A stretch of 64,000 nucleotides of DNA from Streptomyces fildesensis (lineage in GTDB: Bacteria > Actinomycetota > Actinomycetes > Streptomycetales > Streptomycetaceae), in the NCBI RefSeq assembly GCF_016107395.1, contig NZ_JAAIKO010000005.1:248001-312000 (forward strand). The letters run 5' to 3'. The first letter of the stretch is position 1; each line of letters opens with the position of its first letter. The notes under the pieces are model-generated. The model was not told the DNA's origin, made no database searches, and saw only the letters and a list, made by a program, of their open reading frames with translations. A program made the position numbers and the translations under genes. Below are positions 15,693-25,364 of this stretch, one piece after another.

Positions 15693-16537
15693 AGGCGCGC
15701 GGCGTGGATGCCGGTGGTGAGGATCGCGCGGGCGCCGAGCTCGTACAGCTCGTCCATGATCCGCTGGGCGTCGCGGCTGGGGACCATGGCGCGGACGGCG
15801 ACCCAGCCCTCGTGGTGCAGCGGCGAGACGGTCGGCGACTCCAGGCCCGGGGTGAGGGCCACGGCCCGCTCGACCTGCTCCACGCGGATGTCGTAGTCCA
15901 TCATCACGTAGCGGCGGGCGACCAGGACGCCCTGCAGCCGGCGCAGGAACTGCGCGACCTTGGGGTCCTCGCCGTCCACACCCGTACGGCGGATGACGAC
16001 CGCCTCGGACTCCATGATCGGCTCGCCGAAGACCGCCAGCCCCGCGTTGCGCAGCGAGGTGCCGGTCTCGACGACGTCCGCGATGACCTGGGCGACGCCC
16101 AGCTGGATCGCGGTCTCGACGGCGCCGTCCAGGTGCACGACGGAGGCGTCGATGCCGTTGTCCGCGAGGTGCTTCTCGACGACGCCCTCGTAGGAGGTGG
16201 CGACCGTCATGCCCCCGAGGTCCTTGACCGACTCCGCCGTTCCCGGCTCCGCGGCGTAGCGGAACGTGGAGCGGGCGAAGCCGAGCTGGAGGATCTCCTC
16301 GGCGTCCGCGCCCGAGTCCAGCAGCAGGTCACGGCCGGTGATGCCGATGTCGAGCCGGCCGGAGCTGACGTAGATCGCGATGTCGCGCGGCCGCAGGTAG
16401 AAGAACTCCACGTCGTTGTCGCTGTCGACGAGGACGAGCTCCTTGGACTCCTTGCGCTGCCGGTAGCCGGCCTCATGGAGCATCGCCGACGCAGGCCCGG
16501 AGAGTGAACCCTTGTTGGGAACGGCGATGCGCAGCAT
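15689..16537 (-). CDS. hisG: ATP phosphoribosyltransferase, long form
   Basis: Catalyses the first step of histidine synthesis, joining ATP and PRPP. At 282 residues it is the long, histidine-regulated form, with two periplasmic-binding-like catalytic lobes and a C-terminal ACT-like regulatory domain (from about 205, LTPGLESPTVSPL onward). The start LRIAVPNKGSLSGPA and the DIGITGRDLL segment are typical. It lies 66 nt after hisE and is coupled to the PH-domain gene by a 4-nt overlap. The other his genes are not nearby, as usual in streptomycetes. Confidence 0.96.
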   Translation of the reverse strand: MLRIAVPNKGSLSGPASAMLHEAGYRQRKESKELVLVDSDNDVEFFYLRPRDIAIYVSSGRLDIGITGRDLLLDSGADAEEILQLGFARSTFRYAAEPGTAESVKDLGGMTVATSYEGVVEKHLADNGIDASVVHLDGAVETAIQLGVAQVIADVVETGTSLRNAGLAVFGEPIMESEAVVIRRTGVDGEDPKVAQFLRRLQGVLVARRYVMMDYDIRVEQVERAVALTPGLESPTVSPLHHEGWVAVRAMVPSRDAQRIMDELYELGARAILTTGIHAARL

Positions 16538-16603
16538 GAGGACAGCTTCCTTTGCGGTTCGGGGTGTTCGGGACGCGAGCGGCGGTGCGGTGCGGGTGCC
16601 GGC

Positions 16604-16876
16604 TCAGAGATGAGCGTAGACGTCGTCCAGGGAGATGCCCCGGGCGACCATCATCACCTGCAGGTGGTAGAGCAGCTGGGAGATCTCCTCGGCGGTGCGG
16701 TCGGCGCCTTCGTACTCGGCGGCCATCCACACCTCGGCGGCCTCTTCGACCACCTTCTTGCCGATCGCATGCACACCGCTGCCCACCAGCTCGGCGGTGC
16801 GGGAGGTACTGGGGTCGCCGGTGGCGGCCTTGTGCTGGAGCTCGGTGAAGAGCTCCTCGAATGTCTTCTTGGCCAT
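16604..16876 (-). CDS. hisE: Phosphoribosyl-ATP pyrophosphatase
   Basis: Second step of histidine synthesis, hydrolysing PR-ATP to PR-AMP. At 90 residues it has the normal length for stand-alone HisE of the MazG-like fold. The metal-binding [21 protein letters not shown] region (here [18 protein letters not shown]) and the [13 protein letters not shown] helix are clear. It follows ribH by 34 nt, which joins the riboflavin and histidine genes into one run. Confidence 0.95.
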   Translation of the reverse strand: MAKKTFEELFTELQHKAATGDPSTSRTAELVGSGVHAIGKKVVEEAAEVWMAAEYEGADRTAEEISQLLYHLQVMMVARGISLDDVYAHL

Positions 16877-16910
16877 GGTGGCTCACACCCTACGCGGAAG
16901 TGCCGGACGC

Positions 16911-17396
16911 TCAGCGCCAGGGTTCGGATACTGAACGCAGGATGGTCGCGGTGGCCACCGCGGCGGTGACCGCTTCGTGGCCCTTGTCCTCGTTCGACCC
17001 GGGCAGTCCGGCCCGGTCCAGCGCCTGCTCCTCGGTGTCGCAGGTCAGCACGCCGAAGCCGACGGGCACCCCGGTGTCCACGCTGACCTGGGTGAGGCCG
17101 GCGGTGACACCGTGGCTGACGTACTCGAAGTGCGGGGTGCCACCGCGGATGATCACGCCGAGGGCGACGATCGCGTCGTAGCCGCGGCCCGCCAGCACCT
17201 TGGCGACGACCGGCAGCTCGAAGCTGCCGGGCACCCGCAGGACGGTCGGCTCGTCGATGCCCAGCTCGGCCAGGGCGCGCAGCGCGCCCTCGACCAGGCC
17301 GTCCATGACCTGGACGTGCCACTGGGCCGCGATCACTGCCACGCGCAGGTCACCGCAGTTCTTCACGGTCAGCTCGGGGGCGCCCTTACCGCTCAC
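16911..17396 (-). CDS. ribH: 6,7-dimethyl-8-ribityllumazine synthase
   Basis: Condenses the ribityl-pyrimidine with dihydroxybutanone phosphate, the penultimate riboflavin step. 161 residues. The motifs [30 protein letters not shown] and the phosphate/His region [14 protein letters not shown] are all present. It lies 87 nt after ribBA, across a stretch of imperfect GGTCGTGCGGG repeats, and 34 nt before hisE. Confidence 0.97.
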   Translation of the reverse strand: MSGKGAPELTVKNCGDLRVAVIAAQWHVQVMDGLVEGALRALAELGIDEPTVLRVPGSFELPVVAKVLAGRGYDAIVALGVIIRGGTPHFEYVSHGVTAGLTQVSVDTGVPVGFGVLTCDTEEQALDRAGLPGSNEDKGHEAVTAAVATATILRSVSEPWR

Positions 17397-17428
17397 GTCT
17401 CTCCTCAGTTCCGGTGCTCGTCGTACTG

Positions 17429-17475
17429 GTCGTACGGGGTCGTGCGGGGTGGTGCGGGTGGTCGTGCGGGTGGTT
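17429..17475. repeat. Imperfect GGTCGTGCGGG tandem repeats in the ribBA-ribH gap
   Basis: About four degenerate 11- to 12-bp units of the form GGTCGTRCGGG fill the space between ribBA and ribH. No function is obvious; strand slippage is likely. Confidence 0.5.
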
Positions 17476-17483
17476 CGCCGCCG

Positions 17484-18788
17484 CTACTGGTTGCCGCAGG
17501 GGCTGGTCACGACCGGGTCGAGCCACGGCAGGTCGTGGCCCATCCGGTCCCGCTTGGTGCGCAGGTACCGCAGATTGTGCTCCCCCGCCACGACGGCCAT
17601 CGGCTCGCGGGCGAGGACCTTCAGGCCGTGGCGGGTGAGCGCGTCGACCTTCTCCGGGTTGTTCGTCAGCAGCCGCACCGACCGCACACCGAGGTCGGTG
17701 AGCATCTGCGCGGCGGCGCCGTAGTCGCGGGCGTCGGCGGGCAGGCCCAGTTCCAGGTTGGCGTCCAGGGTGTCGCGGCCGCGCTCCTGGAGCTCGTACG
17801 CGCGCAGCTTCGACAGCAGGCCGATGCCGCGGCCCTCGTGGCCCCGCAGATAGACGACGACACCGCGGCCCTCGGAAGCCACCCTTTCGAGCGACGCCTG
17901 GAGCTGCGGTCCGCAGTCGCAGCGCTGCGAGCCGAAGACGTCGCCGGTGAGGCATTCGGAGTGCACCCGCACCAGGACGTCGTCGCCGTCGGCGAGGGCG
18001 CCGGTCGCGTCGAGGTCACCGGCGATGAGCGCGATGTGCTCGATGCCGTCGGTGGTGCTGCGGTAGCCGTACGCCCGGAAGTCCCCGAAGGCGGTGGGCA
18101 GCCGGGTCGCGGCCTCGCGGCGCACGGTGGGCTCGGACGCCCGGCGGTAGGCGATCAGATCCTCTATGGAGATGATCGACAGGCCGTGCTTGCGGGCGAA
18201 CGGCACCAGCTCGGGGAGCCGGGCCATGGTGCCGTCCTCACGGGCGATCTCCACGATGGCCGCGGCCGGCCGCAGTCCCGCCAGCCGCGCCAGGTCGACC
18301 CCGGCCTCGGTGTGGCCGTTGCGGACCAGGACGCCGCCCGGGCGGGCGCGCAGCGGGAAGACATGGCCGGGGCGCACGAAGTCGCCCGCTACGGAGGCGG
18401 GGTCGGCGAGCATCCGGATGGTGGTGGCCCGGTCGGCGGCGGAGATGCCGGTGGTCACGCCGTGCGCGGCGCTCGCGTCGACCGAGACGGTGAACGCGGT
18501 CTTCATCGACTCGGTGTTGGCCTCGACCATCTGCGGCAGTTCCAGCCGGTCGAGCTCCGGGACCTCCATCGGCACGCAGATCAGCCCGCGGCACTCGCTC
18601 ATCATGAAGGCGACCAGCTCAGGGGTGGCCTTCTCGGCGGCGATGATGAGATCGCCCTCGTTCTCACGGTCCTCGTCGTCGACGACGACGACGGGACGGC
18701 CGGCGGCGATGTCGGCGATGGCCCGTTCGACCGGGTCGAGCGCGAGATCACCGTCGTGGTCGGCGTACCAAGTCTGCAGCGCGGTCAT
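17484..18788 (-). CDS. ribBA: Bifunctional DHBP synthase / GTP cyclohydrolase II
   Basis: A 434-residue fusion. The N-terminal half makes 3,4-dihydroxy-2-butanone 4-phosphate ([11 protein letters not shown] acidic loop near residues 37-47). The C-terminal half opens GTP to the first riboflavin intermediate (zinc cysteines in [17 protein letters not shown], then [10 protein letters not shown]). The ATG at 18788 overlaps the ribM stop by 4 nt. The reading frame runs on upstream inside ribM but has no coding features there. It supplies both branches of the pathway completed by ribD, ribH and ribE. Confidence 0.97.
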   Translation of the reverse strand: MTALQTWYADHDGDLALDPVERAIADIAAGRPVVVVDDEDRENEGDLIIAAEKATPELVAFMMSECRGLICVPMEVPELDRLELPQMVEANTESMKTAFTVSVDASAAHGVTTGISAADRATTIRMLADPASVAGDFVRPGHVFPLRARPGGVLVRNGHTEAGVDLARLAGLRPAAAIVEIAREDGTMARLPELVPFARKHGLSIISIEDLIAYRRASEPTVRREAATRLPTAFGDFRAYGYRSTTDGIEHIALIAGDLDATGALADGDDVLVRVHSECLTGDVFGSQRCDCGPQLQASLERVASEGRGVVVYLRGHEGRGIGLLSKLRAYELQERGRDTLDANLELGLPADARDYGAAAQMLTDLGVRSVRLLTNNPEKVDALTRHGLKVLAREPMAVVAGEHNLRYLRTKRDRMGHDLPWLDPVVTSPCGNQ

Positions 18789-19441
18789 GCTGTGGCTCCA
18801 TCCGGGACGGTCCCGCTCGGCGTCCTGTCCGTCCGGGTCTGCAGCCACCAGGCGCGCAGACCGAGGACGACCAGGACGAAGTAGATGACATAGACCAGGC
18901 CCGAGAAGGCCAGCCCGTTGTTGAAGGCGAGGGGGACACCGACCACGTCGACGGCGAGCCACGCGAACCAGAACTCCACCCAGCCACGGGCCTGGGCGAC
19001 CATGGCGGTCAGCGTGCCGACGAAGATGTACGCGTCGGGCCACGGGTCCCAGGACAGCTTCGGGTAGGCGGTGAAGAGCAGCGCCAGGGCGACGGTGCCC
19101 GCGGCGGTGCCGGCCACCAGCCACGCCCGCTCCGTCCAGGTGGCGAAGCGGATGGCCAGCCGGCCCTTCGTGGCACCGCCGCGCCGCCACTGGGCCCAGC
19201 CCCACACCGCGACGGTGACGACCACGATCTGCTTGCCGATACCGCCGCTGAGGTGCGCGGAGGCGTAGGCGGCGACCAGCACGAGGCCGGAGAGCAGCTG
19301 TACCGGCCAGGTCAGCAGGGAACGCCGCCAGCCGAGCGCCAGGGCGCCCAGACCGAGCAGGTTCCCCGCCATGTCCGACCGGAGGATGTGCTGGTCGAAC
19401 GCGGTGAACGCCTCGCCGTTGAGCCAGTCCAGCGCACTCAT
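18785..19441 (-). CDS. ribM: RibM/PnuC-type riboflavin transporter
   Basis: A 218-residue polytopic membrane protein, about seven hydrophobic segments, with the PnuC-like WAYWGWAQW-type core (here [11 protein letters not shown]). In Corynebacterium and Streptomyces davaonensis the PnuC homologue inside the rib operon is the riboflavin facilitator RibM. Position inside the FMN-riboswitch operon favours riboflavin over nicotinamide riboside. It overlaps ribE upstream and ribBA downstream by 4 nt each. Confidence 0.88.
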   Translation of the reverse strand: MSALDWLNGEAFTAFDQHILRSDMAGNLLGLGALALGWRRSLLTWPVQLLSGLVLVAAYASAHLSGGIGKQIVVVTVAVWGWAQWRRGGATKGRLAIRFATWTERAWLVAGTAAGTVALALLFTAYPKLSWDPWPDAYIFVGTLTAMVAQARGWVEFWFAWLAVDVVGVPLAFNNGLAFSGLVYVIYFVLVVLGLRAWWLQTRTDRTPSGTVPDGATA

Positions 19442-20046
19442 GGCGTGGTCTCCGTCCGGTTCGCGCCGAGCAGCCGCTCGACGTACTTGGCGAGTACGTC
19501 CACCTCGAGGTTGACCGGGTCGCCGGGCTGCTTGAAGCCGAGCGTGGTGAGCGCGAGGGTGGTCGGGATGAGGCTGATGGTGAAGTAGTCGGGGCCCGCG
19601 TCGACCACGGTGAGGCTGATGCCGTCGACGGTGATCGAGCCCTTCTCGACGACGTAGCGGGTCAGCTCGGCGGGCAGCGAGACCTTGACGATCTCCCAGT
19701 GCTCGGCCGGCTTGCGCTCGACGATGGTGCCGGTGCCGTCCACATGGCCCTGGACGAGGTGGCCGCCGAGCCGGCCGCCGAGCGCCATCGGGCGCTCCAG
19801 GTTGACGCGGGAGCCGGCGGCCAGCGCGCCGAGGCTGGAGCGGCTGAGCGTCTCGGCCATCACGTCGGCGGTGAACTCGCCGTCCCCGAAGTCCACGACG
19901 GTGAGACAGACGCCGTTGACGGCGATCGAGTCGCCGTGCTTGGCGCCTTCGGTGACGACAGGGCCGCGCACCCGGAAGCGGCTGGCGTCGGCCAGCTCCT
20001 CGACTGCGGTGATCTCGCCCAGTTCTTCGACGATTCCGGTGAACAC
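19438..20046 (-). CDS. ribE: Riboflavin synthase alpha subunit
   Basis: Dismutates two lumazines to riboflavin. 202 residues with two tandem lumazine-binding repeats. Each starts with the classic pattern: [10 protein letters not shown] at the N-terminus and [14 protein letters not shown] near residue 92. It begins 1 nt after ribD ends and overlaps ribM by 4 nt. Named ribE here; the same gene is called ribC in some species. Confidence 0.96.
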   Translation of the reverse strand: MFTGIVEELGEITAVEELADASRFRVRGPVVTEGAKHGDSIAVNGVCLTVVDFGDGEFTADVMAETLSRSSLGALAAGSRVNLERPMALGGRLGGHLVQGHVDGTGTIVERKPAEHWEIVKVSLPAELTRYVVEKGSITVDGISLTVVDAGPDYFTISLIPTTLALTTLGFKQPGDPVNLEVDVLAKYVERLLGANRTETTP

Positions 20047-21144
20047 TCAGTTCTCCTCGGCGTGGGGATAAGCGGTGATGCGGAGGTCGGGACCGATGCG
20101 TACCGTCTCGGTCACATCGAGCCGCAACGCCTGCGTGATGGTGGTGATTCCGGCGTCGGCCAGCGCGGTGGGTCCGGCGCCGAGCAGAACGGGTGCGAGA
20201 TAGCCGACGACCTTGTCGACGGCGCCCGCGGCCACGAAGGCGCCGGCCAGGGTCGGGCCGCCCTCCAGGAGCACGGAGCGGACCCCGCGCTCGTACAGGG
20301 CGGTGAGCAGGGCGGGGATGTCCAGTCCTGGGCCGGCTGCCGCGCGGGGCAGCCGGACGGTCTCGACGAGGCCGTCCAGGTGGGCGGTCCTGGTGTCCTG
20401 GGCGACCGCGATCAGGGTGGGCGCGGCGTCGTCCAGCACCCTGGCGCCGGGTTTGACGGTGGCGGCGGTGTCGACGACGACCCGCAGCGGCTGGGTGGCG
20501 CCGTCCAGGCCGCGCACCGCGAGGTGCGGGTCGTCGGCGCGCAGGGTGCCGGAGCCGGCGACGACGGCGTCCGCCTCGGCGCGCAGCCGGTGGACGTCGG
20601 CGCGGGACTCCGGGGAGGTGATCCAGCGGCTGGTGCCGTCGGCGGCGGCGATCCGGCCGTCGAGGGTGCTCGCGTACTTCCACACCACGAACGGGCGGCG
20701 GCGGGCGAGGGTCGTCAGCCACACCTCGTTGCCGCGGGCGGCCTCGGCGGCGAGCAGTCCGCCCTCGACGTCGACCCCGGCGGCGCGCAGGGTCGCGGCA
20801 CCGCCGGTGGCGTCGGGGTTCGGGTCGGCGACCGCGTAGACGACACGGGCGATGCCGGCCTCGATGAGGGCCTGGGAGCAGGGGCCGGTCCGGCCGGTGT
20901 GGTTGCAGGGTTCGAGGGTGACCAGCGCGGTGCCGCCGCGGGCCGACTCCCCCGCCGCGCGCAGCGCGTGGACCTCGGCGTGCGGGCCGCCGGCCCGCTG
21001 GTGCCAGCCCTCACCGACGGTGCGGCCCGCGGCGTCCAGGACGACGCAGCCGACGACGGGGTTGGGGCTGGTGGAGCCGAGCCCGCGGGCGGCGAGCTCG
21101 ATGGCTCGGCGCATTGCCGCGATGTGGGCCGGAACGGGGGCCAC
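20047..21144 (-). CDS. ribD: Bifunctional riboflavin deaminase/reductase
   Basis: N-terminal pyrimidine deaminase with zinc site HAEVHAL and PCNHTGRTGPC. C-terminal NADPH reductase with RPFVVWKYASTLDGRIAA and the LLEGGPTLAG signature. I chose the GTG at 21144 because AGGAGG (21155-21150) sits 5 nt before it. An ATG 18 nt upstream (21162) would place that Shine-Dalgarno inside the gene and has only a GGAG 10 nt away. Resulting length is 365 residues. First gene after the FMN riboswitch. Confidence 0.95.
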   Translation of the reverse strand: MAPVPAHIAAMRRAIELAARGLGSTSPNPVVGCVVLDAAGRTVGEGWHQRAGGPHAEVHALRAAGESARGGTALVTLEPCNHTGRTGPCSQALIEAGIARVVYAVADPNPDATGGAATLRAAGVDVEGGLLAAEAARGNEVWLTTLARRRPFVVWKYASTLDGRIAAADGTSRWITSPESRADVHRLRAEADAVVAGSGTLRADDPHLAVRGLDGATQPLRVVVDTAATVKPGARVLDDAAPTLIAVAQDTRTAHLDGLVETVRLPRAAAGPGLDIPALLTALYERGVRSVLLEGGPTLAGAFVAAGAVDKVVGYLAPVLLGAGPTALADAGITTITQALRLDVTETVRIGPDLRITAYPHAEEN

Positions 21145-21287
21145 CGGGTCCTCCTGCCTCATAGGGCACGGACTCCGGGGCTGTCACGAAGGACAGGAAG
21201 CGGACGATGCACCAAGAGACGCCGAGGCCGGAAAACGGTTCGCCCGAAGGACGAGCCGACAGCAGCGGCGCACCGGTGATTGCCCGC

Positions 21288-21415
21288 CGCGCACTGCCTC
21301 CCATCCGGACTTTCACCGTCGGTCCAGGAATTTCACCTGGTCAACCGCCCGCTGGCTGCGGACGGGTCGCGGACTGTAACCGCCGGTTCGGAATTACACC
21401 GACCCCGGAGTGCGC
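21288..21415 (-). promoter_or_regulatory. FMN riboswitch (RFN element)
   Basis: On the minus strand the aptamer opens with GCACTCCGGGGTCGGTG. It contains the conserved ACCGGCGGT-ACAGTCCGCGA block and closes with CCGGATGGGAGGCAGTGC, the hallmarks of RFN. It lies about 145 nt upstream of the ribD start. I see no clear terminator helix between aptamer and start codon, so control may be at translation or through Rho. It senses FMN and should turn down ribD-ribE-ribM-ribBA-ribH, and possibly hisEG by read-through. Confidence 0.95.
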
Positions 21416-21548
21416 AAACGTCACTGATACATCTCTCAGTCTGCCACGTCCGATCACAGCACCGGTAGAGAGGCGACTGTGCTCTGGCTCACGAGAGGGG
21501 CCGGAATACGGTCCGGGAGGGGTTCCACGGGACGACCAGGGGTGCGGG

Positions 21549-22772
21549 TCACGGCGCGGGGACGAACAGGTCCTCCTGGGCGGCGTCCATGGCGGACAGC
21601 ACGGCGCCGCGCAGGACCGCGCTGCCGGTGACCGTGCCGGCCCGTACGTCGGTGCTCAGCGGCGACATGAGCGGGAGCCGCTCCGCGACCCTGCCGGCCA
21701 GCGCCTCGCCGCCGGCCCGGCCGATCTCTCCGGCCAGCACCACGCAGCCGGGGTCGAGCACCGCGCAGACCGCCGCGGTGCCGATGGAGATCCGGTCGGC
21801 GAGCTCGTCCAGGAACGCTGCGTTCCGCTCCCCCGGCCCGGATCCGCGGGCCCAGCGGACGGCGGCCTCGGCCGTGTCGACGCCGTCGCCCGGGTCAGGG
21901 AAGCCGTGCCGGCGCGCGAGCGCGCAGACCGCGGCGGAGCCGGCCAGGGAGTGGAAGCCGCCCTCGCAGTCGGTGACGGACGGCAGCCGCGAGGTGCCGG
22001 GCACCGGCAGGAAGCCGATCTCGCCCGTACCGCCCGAGGCGCCGCGCCGCAGCCGGCCGTCGAGGACGACGGCCGCCCCGACACCCGCGCCGAGCCACAG
22101 CAGGACGAAGGTGTGCTGGCCGAGGGCCGCGCCGACGCGCTGTTCCGCTATCGCGGCCAGGTTGCACTCGTTCTCCAGCAGGACCGGGATGCCGAGCCGG
22201 CCGCGTACCTCGGTGACCAGGTCGCCGTGCCAGGCGGGCAGCGCGCCGGTGGCGCGGAGCTGGCCGGTGGCGGGGTCGACGAGGCCCGGCGCCCCGAAGG
22301 CGACGGTGTGCAGCGCTCCCGCGCCCGCCTCGCGGGCGGTGCGCTCCAGCAGTGCCGTCCCGCGCCGCGTCACCTCTTCCGGGTCGTCGGACGGGCCGAC
22401 GGGCATGGCCGCGGTGGCGACGGTGCGGCCGAGCAGATCGGCGACGGTGATGCCGATGCTGTAGGTGCGGATGTCCACTCCGGCGATGTACGCGAGGTCG
22501 GCGACGATCGCGTAGAGCCGGGCGTTGGGACCGCGGCGGTCGTCCCCCGACGTGCCGACGACCTCGATCAGCCCGGCGTCCTGCAGCCGCTCGACCAGGT
22601 CCGCGACGCTGGGCCGGGACAGCCCGGTGAGGTTCTTCAGCTGGGCGGCGGTCAGCGGCCCCTCGCTCTGCAGCAACCCCAGCGCCAGCCGGTCGTTGAT
22701 GACACGCGCCGTGCGCGGCGAGGCGGTGGGGCCGGGGAGCGCGGTGTCGTTGTGCGCGCGGGTGGCGGTCAT
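21549..22772 (-). CDS. ROK-family transcriptional regulator
   Basis: A 407-residue regulator with an N-terminal MarR-like winged helix (LTAAQLKNLTGLSRPSVADLVERLQDAGLIE, about 40-72). The C-terminal sugar-kinase-like ROK domain (GAPGLVDPATGQL, ENECNLAAIAE) follows. The usual ROK zinc cysteines are not evident; the corresponding loop reads SVTDCEGGFHSLAG. The effector is probably a sugar. It is divergent from the MFS transporter at 22858; an 8-bp inverted repeat between them is the likely operator. Start at the ATG 22772. Confidence 0.88.
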   Translation of the reverse strand: MTATRAHNDTALPGPTASPRTARVINDRLALGLLQSEGPLTAAQLKNLTGLSRPSVADLVERLQDAGLIEVVGTSGDDRRGPNARLYAIVADLAYIAGVDIRTYSIGITVADLLGRTVATAAMPVGPSDDPEEVTRRGTALLERTAREAGAGALHTVAFGAPGLVDPATGQLRATGALPAWHGDLVTEVRGRLGIPVLLENECNLAAIAEQRVGAALGQHTFVLLWLGAGVGAAVVLDGRLRRGASGGTGEIGFLPVPGTSRLPSVTDCEGGFHSLAGSAAVCALARRHGFPDPGDGVDTAEAAVRWARGSGPGERNAAFLDELADRISIGTAAVCAVLDPGCVVLAGEIGRAGGEALAGRVAERLPLMSPLSTDVRAGTVTGSAVLRGAVLSAMDAAQEDLFVPAP

Positions 22773-22824
22773 GCCGGGATCCTTCCAGACACGGGCCGTG
22801 GAACAGGCATCCGAAAAGCCATTT

Positions 22825-22847
22825 CTATCAGGTAGGCTCCCTGATAG
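22825..22847. promoter_or_regulatory. Palindromic operator between ROK regulator and MFS gene
   Basis: CTATCAGG-N7-CCTGATAG is a perfect 8-bp inverted repeat. The spacer includes TAGGCT, a good -10 hexamer for the plus-strand MFS gene whose ATG follows at 22858. Binding here would block that promoter. Confidence 0.6.
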
Positions 22848-22857
22848 TTTACGCGCC

Positions 22858-24051
22858 ATGACAAGTGCAGTGACGCGGAAGGCCGAACCGGGGCTCCGCC
22901 GGGCCCACATAGCCATCGCGACGGTGTTCGCCGTGCACGGCTCGGTCACCGGCAACTTCGCCACCCGGATCCCCTGGATCAAGGACCAACTGGACCTCAG
23001 CGCCGGCCAGCTCGGCCTGGCGCTGGTCTTCCCGGCGATCGGCGCGTCACTGGCGATGCCGCTGGCCGGCCGGATCATGCACCGGTTCGGCTCCCGGGCC
23101 GCGCTGCGCGGACTGCTGGCCCTGTGGTGCGCGGCACTGGCGCTGCCCGCCGCCGCGCCCGGCCTGGTCTGGCTGTGCGGTCTGCTCTTCGTGTACGGCG
23201 CCACGTCCGGCATGGCCGACGTGGCGATGAACGCGCTGGGCGTCGACGTCGAACAGCGCAAGGGAAAGTCGATCATGTCGGGGCTGCACGGCATGTGGAG
23301 CGCCGGCACTCTGGCGGGCTCGGCGATCGGCGTGGCCGCCGCGCACGGCGGCGTCGACGCCCGGCTGCATCTGGCGGTCGCGGCCGCGGTACTGGTGCCG
23401 CTCGGCTACCTCGCCTGCGCGGGCGCTCCCGACATCCACCCGGAACTGGAGGCGGAGGCGCCGCCGCGGTTCGCCCTGCCGCCGCGCTCCGCTCTGGTCA
23501 TCGGGGCGATCGGCTTCTGCGCGGTCTTCGCGGAGGGCGCGAGCATGGACTGGTGCGCGGTCTACCTCCGCGATGTCACCGGCGCCTCGGCCGGTGTCGC
23601 CGCGGCCAGTTACACGGCCTTCGCCTGCACCATGGCCGCGACCCGGCTCGCCGGGGACGCGGTGGTCCGGCGGCTCGGCCCGGTGCGGACGGTGCGGGCC
23701 GGCGGCCTGCTCGCCGTCGTGGGCGGGCTGTTGGTGGTCGCGGCCGACGCACAGCCGCTGGCCATCACCGGCTTCGCGCTGCTCGGGGTGGGCATCGCGG
23801 TCGTCGTGCCGCTCTGCTTCGCCGCGGCCGGGCACGCCGGCCCGGTGCCCAGCCAGGCCATCGCCGGAGTCGCGACCGTGACGTACACCTCGGGACTGGT
23901 GGCCCCGGCCGCCATCGGGGTCATCGCCAACGCCAGTTCCCTGACGGCGTCGTTCGGCCTCGTGACGCTGCTCGCGGCGGGACTCGTGGTGGGCGCGGGA
24001 GTGCTGCGCCCGGCCGCCGGACGGGCTGTTTCCGCCCCGTCCGGCGGGTGA
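22858..24051 (+). CDS. MFS transporter (probable sugar transporter)
   Basis: A 397-residue integral membrane protein with 12 predicted helices. The opening GNFATRIPWIKDQLDLSAGQLGLAL resembles the YbjJ-like MFS subfamily. Start ATG at 22858, only 10 nt after the operator, so the leader is very short. Divergent ROK control suggests a sugar or sugar-derivative substrate; direction of transport is not known. Confidence 0.85.
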   Translation: MTSAVTRKAEPGLRRAHIAIATVFAVHGSVTGNFATRIPWIKDQLDLSAGQLGLALVFPAIGASLAMPLAGRIMHRFGSRAALRGLLALWCAALALPAAAPGLVWLCGLLFVYGATSGMADVAMNALGVDVEQRKGKSIMSGLHGMWSAGTLAGSAIGVAAAHGGVDARLHLAVAAAVLVPLGYLACAGAPDIHPELEAEAPPRFALPPRSALVIGAIGFCAVFAEGASMDWCAVYLRDVTGASAGVAAASYTAFACTMAATRLAGDAVVRRLGPVRTVRAGGLLAVVGGLLVVAADAQPLAITGFALLGVGIAVVVPLCFAAAGHAGPVPSQAIAGVATVTYTSGLVAPAAIGVIANASSLTASFGLVTLLAAGLVVGAGVLRPAAGRAVSAPSGG

Positions 24052-24059
24052 GCGAGGGC

Positions 24060-25361
24060 TCAGCCGGTGATCGAGTCCAGCTGCTCGGCCGCGGGCCGCA
24101 GCGCCCACAGGTCGCCGCCCGGCGGGGCCTGGAGCGCGGGCACCGCCGCGCGGGCCTTCGGGTCCCCGGCGTCGGCGGCGGCATGCACGATGTCGCTCGC
24201 CGCGTAGGCCCGGAAGTCCAGTTCCGGGTGCGGCCAGGGCACCTTGCCGGTCGCGGCGGGCAGCAGGTAGTCGACCGCGGCGGAGAGCCGCTGCCCGGCC
24301 GGACCCCGGTAGGACCACAGGTTCACACCGACGTGCCGGCCGATCGCCGCGAGCCGGGTGAACGCCACCAGGTTGAAGGTGGAGTAGTGCCAGCTGCGGG
24401 TGCGGGAGATCTCGCCCGGCTGGCTGCCGTCGGCGGCGATCTGCGGATCGATCCGCCCGGCCCTGGCCTTCAGCACCGTCTGCCGGGCGAGGCCGTCGTG
24501 ACCGGTGGCGAGCTGGAGCGCGGCCAGCTGCATGTCGAAGAAGGTGCCGTGGTTGTTGGCCGCCGCCGCCTCCTCCTTGCCGAAGGCGCCGCCGAGCCAG
24601 TTGCGGAAGCCCTCGTACCAGGTACGCATCCCACCACGGTCGCCCTTGGTCCAGCCGGGGGCTCCGGTGTCGAGGATCGCGGTCGCGTCGAGGACGCTGG
24701 TGAAGCCCTGGGAGAAGTCGATGATGCCGATCGCCCGGCCGTCGTACTTGCAGGGGATGATCTGCGCGTGGTCCAGGTTCGGGTTCATCCGGGTGGCCGG
24801 ATCGGTGAACCAGGTACGCAGGATCTCGGCGGCGTGCCGCGAGTAGGCCGGATCGCCGGTGTAGTACCAGGCGAGGCTGAGGGTGTAGGCGGACGCGAAC
24901 ACCTCGCCGCGCTCGTCGTGGTCGGTGAGTTCGTCAACTTCGGGATTCCGCTGCCCGTCCTTCTGGAGGTACGGGCATCCCATCGGGTTGTCCGCGGTCT
25001 TCGGCTGGCTCGCCCACCAGTACGGGGCCTGGCTGAGGTAGTCGTGCTTGTCGCCGCCGGGCGGCGTGCGGTCCTTGTCGGTGACGGTCCACGGGCCCTG
25101 GCCCAGCCAGCCGTCGGCCTGTGTCCGCAGGTCGGCGACGGCCCGCCGCAGCGCTGGGTCGCCCTTCGCCAGCCGCCCCTTCGTCTGCCGCAGCTGCTCG
25201 CCGTCCAGCACGACGGTCCGCGGCACCTTCGCCGCGGCGCTGGTGTGTGCCGGTACGTGCGCGGGCGCCGCGGACGCGGGCGATGCCATGGGCGCGAGCA
25301 GGGCGGCGAGCCCGGCCACGGTGGCGAGCAGCGCTCCACGGCCCCTACGTCTTCCGCTCAT
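24060..25361 (-). CDS. Secreted alginate-lyase-family protein
   Basis: A 433-residue exported enzyme with a Sec signal (about 1-31, ending PASA-AP). The mature protein is an alpha/alpha barrel of the PL5-like alginate lyase family, with WWASQP, NLDHAQIIPC and an AANNHG motif where PL5 enzymes carry NNH. It would cleave a uronate-containing polysaccharide; true alginate is not assured. The ATG at 25361 has GGGAG 7 nt before it, better than the TTG one codon upstream. It converges on the MFS gene with an 8-nt gap. Confidence 0.82.
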   Translation of the reverse strand: MSGRRRGRGALLATVAGLAALLAPMASPASAAPAHVPAHTSAAAKVPRTVVLDGEQLRQTKGRLAKGDPALRRAVADLRTQADGWLGQGPWTVTDKDRTPPGGDKHDYLSQAPYWWASQPKTADNPMGCPYLQKDGQRNPEVDELTDHDERGEVFASAYTLSLAWYYTGDPAYSRHAAEILRTWFTDPATRMNPNLDHAQIIPCKYDGRAIGIIDFSQGFTSVLDATAILDTGAPGWTKGDRGGMRTWYEGFRNWLGGAFGKEEAAAANNHGTFFDMQLAALQLATGHDGLARQTVLKARAGRIDPQIAADGSQPGEISRTRSWHYSTFNLVAFTRLAAIGRHVGVNLWSYRGPAGQRLSAAVDYLLPAATGKVPWPHPELDFRAYAASDIVHAAADAGDPKARAAVPALQAPPGGDLWALRPAAEQLDSITG

Positions 25362-25364
25362 CAA

